A DNA stretch of 6,133 bases from JBFMHD01 sp040752395 [NCBI: Candidatus Hydrogenedentota bacterium] (GTDB lineage: Bacteria > JBFMHD01). The stretch's first letter is position 1; each line of letters opens with the position of its first letter. The position numbers and the translations under genes are program-made. The notes beneath the pieces are model-generated. The model worked only from the letters and a program-made list of their open reading frames with translations. It searched no databases and was not told where the DNA came from. Shown in pieces: positions 1-5,797 of this stretch. The stretch lies in contig JBFMHD010000168.1 of the NCBI GenBank assembly GCA_040752395.1, forward strand, positions 1 through 6,133, in the 5' to 3' direction.

Positions 1-436
1 CTTACCTTTGTTCTGGATGATACATTGATACCGAAATGGGGTAAAAAAAATACACGGGTGCGGTATCCATTTCAATCATGCGGCAAAACAAAATGAAAGC
101 TCGTATATCTACGGACACAATTGGGTCTTTTTGGCGCTTATTCATTTTTCAAACACCGTAAGTAAATGGCTTTGTTTTCCTCTGATTTCCAGAATGTATA
201 TACCGGAAAAATCTCATACTTCCAAACAACCGTATCATTCACGTATCGATATTGGAGTCGAAATAATCTCTCGGCTTAAAAGTACGTTAAAAGCCCATTT
301 TATTGTGGTCGCGGACGCTTTTTATGCAAAATGTGCCCTTATACGTTATTGCATTAAAGAACAGATTATCTTTATTAGCCGTTTACGTATTGATGCCGTG
401 TTGTATGATGAGATTAAACGTCAAAAAAGTAAATGA
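1..436 (+). pseudogene. Broken DDE-type transposase fragment (IS701/IS4-like, DDE_5 type)
   Basis: This is the middle of an insertion-sequence transposase, open at the left edge of the window. The reading begins in frame 1 with VLDDTLIPKWGKK, which carries the first catalytic aspartate region. It must then move by one base within a run of eight A's (43-50) to continue in frame 2 as IHGCGIHFNHAAKQNESSY and GHNWVFLALIHF. Frame 2 goes on through the second catalytic block IVVADAFYA (Asp codon at 314-316) and the conserved ISRLRIDAVLYD, then stops at TGA 434-436. The usual C-terminal part, with the third acidic residue and a GRPRKYG-like linker, is not recognisable in any frame downstream. One extra A plus an early stop mark it as dead. 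The short open stretch from a TTG at 131 is only the intact middle of this protein, not a gene of its own. The family call rests on motif recognition. Confidence 0.82.
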
Positions 437-592
437 CCGTATTTTTCTCACGAATTTTTATACCTTTGCCCAAAATCTGAAAAAAATAACTAACCTCTTA
501 AATAGTGGCCGAATTAAAGTGAAATTTGCTTCTATTTGCCCAAATAAGCCATTTTTTGAACTTAGGTTAAAGTGCGGAACTTGGGCAAGGAG
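437..592 (+). mobile_element. Possible decayed right end of the insertion sequence
   Basis: This stretch lies between the transposase stop and the operon's last gene and has no convincing coding content; the open frame through it has no family motifs. It carries short repeats typical of an IS terminus. TTTGCCCAAA occurs at 465-474 and 535-544, and its near-complement CTTGGGCAAG lies at 580-589. GAACTT(A/G)GG occurs at 558-566 and 577-585. TTGCCCAA (536-543) and TTGGGCAA (581-588) form a perfect 8-bp inverted repeat. The end cannot be fixed because the left end of the element lies outside the window. That these repeats belong to the IS is an inference from position and from the transposase remnant beside them. 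Confidence 0.4.
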
Positions 593-601
593 ATGGTAGA
601 A

Positions 602-1534
602 TCACGGACGAACGTCAAATGGTATGCCTAAAGAGCCTGGCGCACTCAAGCTGTATTTAAATCTTTTGCTCGAAGCAATAATAAGAACAAGTATTGTAAA
701 AATATACGGCAACATATTAAGGATAAATGGTGAGATATTTGTGCCAATAGCCTGGATCCGTAACTGAACCGCATTAATTCCACCAAAAAGATATGCACCT
801 AAAAATGCTTTATAAGGGTCCCAACTTGAAAAAATAACTAAAGCTATCGCTATCCAACCACGACCCGATGTCATATTCTCTATAAAAATATGAGTATAAA
901 CAATAGATAAATATGCACCACCAATGCTCGTTAAAATACAACCAGTGATAACACAAATATACCGGACCTTGATAACATCTATCCCAATTGTGTCAGAGGC
1001 TACAGGATTATCACCCACAAATCTTATAATAAGCCCGGCTTTTGTTTTGTATAATAGTACACCTGTTATTATAACTATAATATAAGAAAAATAAATTAAA
1101 ATATCAGCATTAAATAGTACAGCACCTAAAAATGGAATGCTACTTAAATAAGGCAAAGAGACCGGATTAAGACCTGTGATTGTCTTCCCTATCATATCTT
1201 TTCCTAAATAAGAACTTACACCCATCCCTAATATTACCATAACAAGACCAGCTACTATTTGGTTAGCACGTAAACTTATACAGAATATTGAATAGACTAT
1301 ACCAATGAATATTCCACAAACAATAGCTACTATTATACCTAAATAAGGGTTTTCAAAATAGAATGTTCCTATAAATCCGGAGAAAGCGCCTATAAGCATA
1401 ATGCCCTCAAGCCCTAAATTAAGTACACCGCTTCTCTCAGTTATAATCTCACCTAAAGTAGCATAAAGTATAGGGGTACCAGATTTTATAGCAGCAGCCA
1501 GCAAAATAATTAAAACAGAATAAAAGTTATCCAT
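602..1534 (-). CDS. BMP-type nucleoside ABC transporter, second permease (NupQ/YufQ-like)
   Basis: Integral inner-membrane permease of 310 residues, a usual full length for this half of the pair. It belongs to the BPD_transp_2 fold shared by ribose and branched-chain amino-acid importers. The family hallmark is near the N-terminus: a GTPILYATLGEI segment, then ERSGVLNLGLEGIML (about residues 33-47), the loop typical of the second permease in BMP-type systems. About eight to ten hydrophobic stretches follow. The C-terminus APGSLGIPFDVRP matches the usual family ending, so the gene is complete even though IS debris begins about ten bases beyond its stop. It starts at ATG 1534 with an AGG-type ribosome-binding site 9 nt upstream, only 6 nt after the preceding permease. 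It would pair with that permease to form the channel. Transporter type is secure; substrate is inferred from the family. Confidence 0.93.
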   Translation of the reverse strand: MDNFYSVLIILLAAAIKSGTPILYATLGEIITERSGVLNLGLEGIMLIGAFSGFIGTFYFENPYLGIIVAIVCGIFIGIVYSIFCISLRANQIVAGLVMVILGMGVSSYLGKDMIGKTITGLNPVSLPYLSSIPFLGAVLFNADILIYFSYIIVIITGVLLYKTKAGLIIRFVGDNPVASDTIGIDVIKVRYICVITGCILTSIGGAYLSIVYTHIFIENMTSGRGWIAIALVIFSSWDPYKAFLGAYLFGGINAVQLRIQAIGTNISPFILNMLPYIFTILVLIIASSKRFKYSLSAPGSLGIPFDVRP

Positions 1535-1540
1535 CTAAAA

Positions 1541-2602
1541 TTACCTGTTTTCTCGTTGGAATGTCAGAATGTAATTACTGAATATCTCCAAGCCTAAAAT
1601 CGAGAATAAAAGAGCGGCCTCAAAGATTCGTACAATCGCGGCCGGGATATGCATTGTAATCTGCATCGCATCTCCGCCTACCTCCATAGCACCGAATAAG
1701 AATGAGACTAATATTATTAATCCGATTTTTCTTTTACATAGCCACGCGATTATAATACCAGTATATCCATAGGAAGAGGAGATATCAGGCTGTAATCTAT
1801 GAATAATTCCTGAGACCTCAAACATACCACATATGCCGGCAATCCCACCTGATATTAACATCACGATCACGATATTTTTAGTTATATCCATACCTGCATA
1901 CAAAGCAGCTTCTTTATTACAACCAATGATTTTCATTTCATAACCAAAAGTAGTTTTATTAATAACGATATATACTATCACAGCAATTATAAGAGAGAGA
2001 AAAACGCCGAGATGGATTCTTGAATCAAAGAAAAGTGGTAAATGGCAGTCACCGGGGAAAAAATGTGTATATGGGAACCCATCTTTTCCTTTCCAGGGTC
2101 CATAGATAAAGTAATTAACAAATAGGATTGCGATATAGTTTAAAAGGAGTGTAGAGATGATATCATTAACATTAGAGATAATTTTTAGTAAAGCAGGGAT
2201 AAGAGCCCATAAAGCGCCACCACAAAATCCTGCTAAGAACATAAGAGGTAATTTTAATTCACTCGGTATCCACTCAAGTTTTAAAGCGATAAAAGAAGCG
2301 AAAAAAGCACCGATATATAACTGACCCTCAGCGCCAATGTTCCACAACATCATAATAGCAGCGAAACAGACAGATAGTGAACACAAAATCAGAGGTGATG
2401 TTTTTACTATAACCTCAGTTAAAGCATGTTTACTAAAAAAAGCACCCCGAATTATCTCTTTATAAACATAGAAAGGATTAAATCCCGATGCATAAAATAA
2501 CAGACCTGTAATAAATAAAGAGAAGAGTATTGAAAAGAAGAGTATCTTAATGTGTATAAATTTAGATTGGTCTGTTCTTCTCTTAAATGAGAGCTTGATC
2601 AT
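1541..2602 (-). CDS. BMP-type nucleoside ABC transporter, first permease (NupP/YufP-like)
   Basis: Inner-membrane permease of 353 residues, BPD_transp_2 family. A short basic cytoplasmic N-terminus (KLSFKRRTDQSK) is followed by a first membrane segment around residues 19-38. An extracytoplasmic stretch, FNPFYVYKEIIRGAF, corresponds to the family's GxNPxxxYxxlxxGaF-like region. The hallmark loop WNIGAEGQLYIGAF is at about residues 87-100, and several further hydrophobic helices follow. Length and motif order fit a complete gene. The ATG at 2602 lies inside the end of the ATPase gene, overlapping it by 20 nt in another frame. A GGGA-type ribosome-binding site lies just upstream, an arrangement that favours translational coupling. 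The stop TAA is 6 nt before the second permease. The two permeases probably form a heterodimeric pore. Substrate (nucleosides) is by family precedent only. Confidence 0.93.
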   Translation of the reverse strand: MIKLSFKRRTDQSKFIHIKILFFSILFSLFITGLLFYASGFNPFYVYKEIIRGAFFSKHALTEVIVKTSPLILCSLSVCFAAIMMLWNIGAEGQLYIGAFFASFIALKLEWIPSELKLPLMFLAGFCGGALWALIPALLKIISNVNDIISTLLLNYIAILFVNYFIYGPWKGKDGFPYTHFFPGDCHLPLFFDSRIHLGVFLSLIIAVIVYIVINKTTFGYEMKIIGCNKEAALYAGMDITKNIVIVMLISGGIAGICGMFEVSGIIHRLQPDISSSYGYTGIIIAWLCKRKIGLIILVSFLFGAMEVGGDAMQITMHIPAAIVRIFEAALLFSILGLEIFSNYILTFQRENR

Positions 2603-4151
2603 TTTTTATTCCCAGCATAAGGTTGCCGATTTTTTTAATATCTATATTTTCATTATTAAAGATACCCATTAGCTCTCCTTTAAATATCACACCGAAGCGA
2701 TTACTAATAGCTAATATTTCGTCTAAATCCTCTGAGATAAGAAAGATGGTTATATTATGATTACTTGAATCAATCAGGAGTTGATGAATAAAATTAGAGG
2801 ATGCGAGGTCGAGACCATGTGTTGGGTTAACAGCAATGATAACAGATGGTTTAGTAGCGAGTTCACGTGCTAAAATCAGTTTCTGGATATTACCGCCACT
2901 TAAATGACTGAGTGGTATCCTGGTTCCAGAGCAGACCACTTTATAATCTTTTATTAGTTTTTCTGTGAAAACTTCAGATTCTTTCTTTTTAATAAAATTA
3001 AATCTCGAGAAACTGTTAGATTTATAAAATCTTAACAACACATTTTCAGTAACAGTGCAATCACTTACGCAACCAGTCTTTATTCTATCAGGTGGTATCA
3101 GAGTAACGGCTTTCTTAATTATATCTGAAGTAGAATTATTTGATATATTTTCATAGTTTATCAAAATCTCACCGTCTTCAATTTTTGTTAGTCCAAAGAG
3201 AGCTTTTGCAATCTCATCCTGACCATTACCTGAAACACCAGCAAGCCCGAATATCTCGCCCCTTTTTATTTTTAAATTAAAATTTTTGACACTTGTAACA
3301 TTACGGATATTTTTTAATGTCAGATTATTGATAACAATACTTTTTTCTATCCTGTTTTGTTCGAGACCGCGGTTGGAGTAAGGTGGGGTATGGATCGGCT
3401 CTATTTTTTCATCAAACATCAATGCAGACAATGTTTCTTTATTCACATCTGAGATAGTCAGAGTTGCAACAAGTTTACCTTTTTTTAAAACACTTATGCG
3501 ATCAGAGATTTGAAGCACCTCGTTTAATTTATGAGATATAAAAATAATTGAGTGGCCATTAGCTTTTAATTTGTTGATTATCAAGAATAATTTTTTAGTT
3601 TCCATGGGTGTTAGAATAGATGTTGGCTCATCAAGTATTAATATTTTAGCTTCAGAGATTAAAACCTTAAGGATTTCTACTTTTTGTTGTTCACCAACTG
3701 AAAGCTCATATATTTTTCTATCTAACTCAACTTCAAGATTATATTCTCGTGATATCTCTTCTATTTTTTTTATGATATCTTTTCTATAGATAAGGAAAGG
3801 GAGATTCTTTAAACTGAATATAACATTTTCAAAGACAGTCAAATTTTCTACAAGCATAAAATGCTGGTAAACCATTCCTATACCGTATTTATGAGCATCT
3901 CTCGGAGAATTTATGTTTATTTTTTGTAGAAGCGGTTCGCAACCTGACTCTGTATCGATATAAATATTACCAGAATCCGGTTTTATTCTGCCTGAAAGAA
4001 TGTTCATCAACGTCGTTTTACCAGCACCGTTCTCACCTAAAAGAGAATGTACCTCAGCTCTATTTAGTGAGAAACTAATATTATTACAAGCGATTACATC
4101 CGGGAACTTTTTTGTTATGTTTTTTATTTCAAGGACAGTGGTTAATACCAT
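2583..4151 (-). CDS. BMP-type nucleoside ABC transporter ATPase with two nucleotide-binding domains (NupO/YufO-like)
   Basis: Cytoplasmic ATPase with two fused cassettes, 522 residues from the ATG chosen here. Cassette 1 is canonical: Walker A GENGAGKTT (about 39-47), Q-loop YQHFM (Gln about 96), signature LSVGEQQ (150-156), Walker B ILILDEP (170-176) and switch ISHKL (His about 207). Cassette 2 has the degenerate form usual in this family: GVSGNGQ (305-311) without the Walker A lysine, signature LSGGNIQK (417-424), and NPTHGLD instead of an acidic Walker B. One site therefore probably hydrolyses ATP. IPPDR stands where relatives usually have IPEDR. An in-frame TTG at 4241 would add 30 residues with no family similarity and overlap the lipoprotein gene. 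The ATG at 4149-4151 puts the ABC domain (VLEIKNITKKF) at residue 6, so I prefer it, although its GGG ribosome-binding site is weak. The 3' end overlaps the first permease by 20 nt. Confidence 0.94.
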   Translation of the reverse strand: MVLTTVLEIKNITKKFPDVIACNNISFSLNRAEVHSLLGENGAGKTTLMNILSGRIKPDSGNIYIDTESGCEPLLQKININSPRDAHKYGIGMVYQHFMLVENLTVFENVIFSLKNLPFLIYRKDIIKKIEEISREYNLEVELDRKIYELSVGEQQKVEILKVLISEAKILILDEPTSILTPMETKKLFLIINKLKANGHSIIFISHKLNEVLQISDRISVLKKGKLVATLTISDVNKETLSALMFDEKIEPIHTPPYSNRGLEQNRIEKSIVINNLTLKNIRNVTSVKNFNLKIKRGEIFGLAGVSGNGQDEIAKALFGLTKIEDGEILINYENISNNSTSDIIKKAVTLIPPDRIKTGCVSDCTVTENVLLRFYKSNSFSRFNFIKKKESEVFTEKLIKDYKVVCSGTRIPLSHLSGGNIQKLILARELATKPSVIIAVNPTHGLDLASSNFIHQLLIDSSNHNITIFLISEDLDEILAISNRFGVIFKGELMGIFNNENIDIKKIGNLMLGIKNDQALI

Positions 4152-4161
4152 TATTTGTAAC

Positions 4162-4179
4162 CCATCAGTTACTAGATGG
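4162..4179 (-). promoter_or_regulatory. Small hairpin over the weak ATPase ribosome-binding site
   Basis: CCATC (4162-4166) and GATGG (4175-4179) form a 5-bp stem with an 8-nt loop. In the mRNA the 3' arm is the GAUGGG that serves as the only Shine-Dalgarno-like sequence before the ATPase start at 4151. It lies in the only sizeable gap (70 nt) in the operon. The stem is short and could be chance. Confidence 0.25.
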
Positions 4180-4221
4180 TGAAGAAATAAGAAGTGAGAA
4201 GTATCAAAAAAAGAAGCAATA

Positions 4222-5316
4222 TTATTCTGGAATTTTACCAACGATATTATCTACAAAATAGTTCATTGATAAAAGTTCTGTATCTGTATGAGAGACGCCA
4301 TCTTTAAGTATAAGTCTTCCATTCTGGTCTTTTATAGGTCCTGTAAAAATTTTATTTTTACCCAGAACTATATCCTGAGTTTTTTGTTCGATGAATACTT
4401 TTAATTCTTCAGATACGAGGTCTGTGATCGTTGCAAGTTTTACCACACCGGATTCTATCCCCCAGTAATAATCACAGGAGCTCCATATACCTTCTTTTAC
4501 TCTCTTAACAACATCTATATAAATAGGCGACCAGTCCCAGATAGGGGCTGTGACATAACTTGTAGGAGCATATTTTTTGCCGTAATCTGAATCGTAACCA
4601 AATGACAATTTGCCGCGTTCCATCGCAGCCTGTAGTGGTGCTGGTGAATCAGCTCCTGTGGATATAATATCAGCACCTATGTCTAAAAGCGAGTTAGCAG
4701 CATCTTTTTCTTTAGCAGGATCATACCAGCTGTTTATCCAGACAATGTGTACCTTGGCTTTTGGGTTCGTTTCTTTTACACCTAAAGCAAATGCATTTAT
4801 AAGCCGTATAACCTCAGGTATTGGATGCGGCGCTACATAACCGATGATATTAGTCTTAGTAAGTTTACCCGACATAAGACCAGCTAAATATTTAGGTTGC
4901 TCCATTCTTCCGAAATACGTGCCGACATTAGATGCTCTTTTATAGCCTGAGCAATGCATAAAAACAACATCCGGATATTTAGAGGCTACGTTAATAGTTG
5001 GGTCCATATATCCGAAACTTGTTGTAAAAATTATTTTATAACCGTTTTCAGCATATTGTGTAATCACGCGTTCAGCATCAGGTCCTTCTTTTACAGATTC
5101 AATGTAAGAGGTTTCGATATCAGGAAAGGTTTCCTGTAATTTGAGACGGCCCTGTTCATGAGCATACGTCCAGCCACCGTCACCAATAGGACCAACATAC
5201 ACAAACGCAACTTTTAGTTTGGTAGCTGGTGAAATAATCTGTTCTTGTTTTTTCGCACAGGATAATAAGATACATAAACCTATAACTAAAACTAAAAATA
5301 ACTTTTGTTCAGTCAT
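4222..5316 (-). CDS. BMP/PnrA-family substrate-binding lipoprotein
   Basis: Extracytoplasmic substrate-binding protein of 364 residues, the receptor of this importer. A hydrophobic signal sequence ends in the lipobox LLSC, with Cys20 the likely lipidated residue, so the mature protein would be membrane-anchored. The two-lobed BMP domain begins at KLKVAFVYVGPIGDGGW. Recognisable blocks follow: GDGGWTYAHEQGR (45-57), IIFTTSFGYMDP (95-106), YFGRMEQPKYLAG (134-146), HPIPEVIRLINAF (164-176), WINSWYDPAKEKDAA (193-207), and GYDSD (240-244). Relatives PnrA, BmpA and NupN bind purine nucleosides. This protein has the GW-TYAHEQG version of the ligand loop rather than the F-N version of PnrA, so its exact ligand could differ. 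ATG at 5316 has a clear GGAG site 8 nt upstream. It is first in the operon and sits behind a long structured leader. Confidence 0.94.
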   Translation of the reverse strand: MTEQKLFLVLVIGLCILLSCAKKQEQIISPATKLKVAFVYVGPIGDGGWTYAHEQGRLKLQETFPDIETSYIESVKEGPDAERVITQYAENGYKIIFTTSFGYMDPTINVASKYPDVVFMHCSGYKRASNVGTYFGRMEQPKYLAGLMSGKLTKTNIIGYVAPHPIPEVIRLINAFALGVKETNPKAKVHIVWINSWYDPAKEKDAANSLLDIGADIISTGADSPAPLQAAMERGKLSFGYDSDYGKKYAPTSYVTAPIWDWSPIYIDVVKRVKEGIWSSCDYYWGIESGVVKLATITDLVSEELKVFIEQKTQDIVLGKNKIFTGPIKDQNGRLILKDGVSHTDTELLSMNYFVDNIVGKIPE

Positions 5317-5328
5317 AAATAAAACTCC
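5317..5328 (-). promoter_or_regulatory. Ribosome-binding site of the lipoprotein gene
   Basis: On the minus strand GGAG (5328-5325) precedes the ATG by 8 nt. This is the strongest Shine-Dalgarno in the operon and fixes the lipoprotein start. It begins 16 nt beyond the end of the hairpin at 5345-5384. Confidence 0.8.
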
Positions 5329-5344
5329 AATCTTTACGCCGCTA

Positions 5345-5384
5345 CCGACCTCTTCTTTGTGTCTTATTTAAAATGAGAGGTCGG
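5345..5384 (-). promoter_or_regulatory. Hairpin in the lipoprotein mRNA leader, just upstream of the ribosome-binding site
   Basis: CCGACCTCT (5345-5353) and AGAGGTCGG (5376-5384) are a perfect 9-bp inverted repeat around a 22-nt AT-rich loop. Neither strand has a following T-run, so it is not an intrinsic terminator. Its upstream arm in the mRNA (5376-5384) also belongs to the left arm of the larger palindrome 5365-5565, so the two pairings compete. The stem ends 16 nt before the GGAG site. Confidence 0.5.
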
Positions 5385-5565
5385 GATGTCTTTGGTCCAC
5401 AAACCACTTGAAATCGTGTAAAATACATTTTCCGACTACTCATCCTGTCTTTGACCCCAGACGAAATGAAGTGAAAGATGGGGGATCTTACAAGATTTTT
5501 CAGACCTTTGGGCTTCAGGATGAGCAGTCGGAGAAAAAAACTTGCCGGACCGCTCATTTAAAATA
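5365..5565. repeat. Nested palindromic element of about 200 bp (MITE-like dispersed repeat)
   Basis: The outer arms 5365-5385 and 5545-5565 match as inverted repeats at 18 of 21 positions by eye; they begin with TATTTAAAATGAG and end with CTCATTTAAAATA. Inside lies a 17-bp inverted repeat, 5431-5447 and 5516-5532, with a single mismatch. In the minus-strand RNA that mismatch becomes a G-U pair. The interior holds a further small palindrome, ATCTTACAAGAT (5485-5496). The interior wording (CATCCTG, GAAATGAAGTGAA, GGATCTT, TTCAGGATGAG) resembles palindromic repeats that I recall as scattered in intergenic regions of many uncultured bacteria; this is recollection, not a search. The outer arms are bounded by TA on both sides, as a TA-targeting miniature element would be. 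No coding potential: the short frames through it are accidental. Confidence 0.6.
5431..5532 (-). repeat. Inner long hairpin of the palindrome
   Basis: TCCGACTACTCATCCTG (5431-5447) and CAGGATGAGCAGTCGGA (5516-5532) form a 17-bp stem with 68 bases between the arms. The sole mismatch is A-C read on the plus strand but G-U in minus-strand RNA, so the stem is continuous in the lipoprotein leader. TTT (5428-5430) against GAA (5533-5535) can extend it. On the minus strand the downstream flank is AAAATG, so it is not a terminator in that direction; the plus strand has A-rich sequence after it as well. Confidence 0.65.
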
Positions 5566-5591
5566 TACCTATAAACAGTTGGTTATGTCAA
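5562..5591 (-). promoter_or_regulatory. Sigma70-type promoter for the transporter operon
   Basis: On the minus strand a perfect TTGACA (5591-5586) is followed after 18 nt by TATATT (5567-5562). Transcription would start near 5555, giving a leader of about 240 nt before the lipoprotein ATG at 5316. The -10 hexamer overlaps the outer end of the palindromic element. No other comparable leftward promoter was seen in the intergenic region. Confidence 0.6.
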
Positions 5592-5607
5592 AACTAAATT
5601 TTATAGG
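5568..5607. repeat. Inverted repeat overlapping the operon promoter spacer and -35
   Basis: CCTATAAA (5568-5575) and TTTATAGG (5600-5607) are a perfect 8-bp inverted repeat separated by 24 nt. They flank the -35 hexamer (5586-5591), and the first arm lies in the promoter spacer. This could be a pair of half-sites for a repressor or chance in AT-rich DNA; no known operator consensus is recognised. Confidence 0.35.
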
Positions 5608-5740
5608 CGATACAAACAAGCCTTCATTCTTCTGCAAGTTCTACCCACTTTAGTTTAGTGTCTAATATCTAAGGTATTGGTTCGTCACTTATTGGCTGGA
5701 TAGTTATCAATGTTATGAATAGAAAATCGGCAATTAAGTA
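5608..5740. other. Divergent intergenic stretch without recognisable features
   Basis: Between the leftward operon promoter and the rightward promoter I see no open reading frame with a credible start, no tRNA-like fold, no riboswitch consensus (including the purine riboswitch) and no clear terminator. Only short AT-rich repeats such as AATATCTAAGGTATT (5672-5686) are present. Confidence 0.5.
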
Positions 5741-5769
5741 TTGACATAATTGATGATAAAAGGTATAAT
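5741..5769 (+). promoter_or_regulatory. Consensus sigma70 promoter for the coiled-coil gene
   Basis: TTGACA (5741-5746) and TATAAT (5764-5769) are both perfect hexamers separated by the ideal 17 bp. Transcription would start near 5776, leaving a leader of about 20 nt before the ATG at 5798. With no regulatory element evident, expression is expected to be strong and constitutive. Confidence 0.85.
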
Positions 5770-5785
5770 ATTATTAAAATTTAAT

Positions 5786-5797
5786 GAGGTTCCGTAA
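5786..5797 (+). promoter_or_regulatory. Ribosome-binding site of the coiled-coil gene
   Basis: GAGG (5786-5789) lies 8 nt before ATG 5798-5800. Together with the promoter directly upstream it fixes this start for a gene otherwise recognisable only by its repeats. Confidence 0.75.

Noticed and set aside
536-588. Terminator for the operon from TTGCCCAA/TTGGGCAA
   Set aside because: The 8-bp arms are 37 nt apart and no U-run follows on the minus strand.
303-599. 98-codon open frame on the plus strand
   Set aside because: Its first part is the transposase in the wrong frame, and the remainder has no family motifs or ribosome-binding site. It is best read as IS debris.
2583-4151. Degenerate second ATP site as a damaging mutation
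   Set aside because: Loss of the Walker A lysine and the NPTxGLD replacement are the norm in the second cassette of this ATPase family.
4152-4241. 30-residue N-terminal extension of the ATPase from TTG
   Set aside because: It has no family similarity, uses a rare start, overlaps the lipoprotein gene, and the ABC domain begins right after the internal ATG.
5345-5384. Intrinsic terminator
   Set aside because: The 9-bp stem has a 22-nt loop and no T-run on either strand.
5342-5557. 71-codon minus-strand open frame in the leader
   Set aside because: It lies wholly within the palindromic repeat and its start near 5557 has no ribosome-binding site. Its composition follows the repeat.
5317-5560. 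Purine riboswitch before the operon
   Set aside because: I could not find the conserved junction and loop sequences of the purine aptamer on the minus strand; the structure is explained by inverted repeats.
5408-5653. 81-codon plus-strand open frame in the intergenic region
   Set aside because: It crosses the palindrome and the operon promoter and has no motif or ribosome-binding site.
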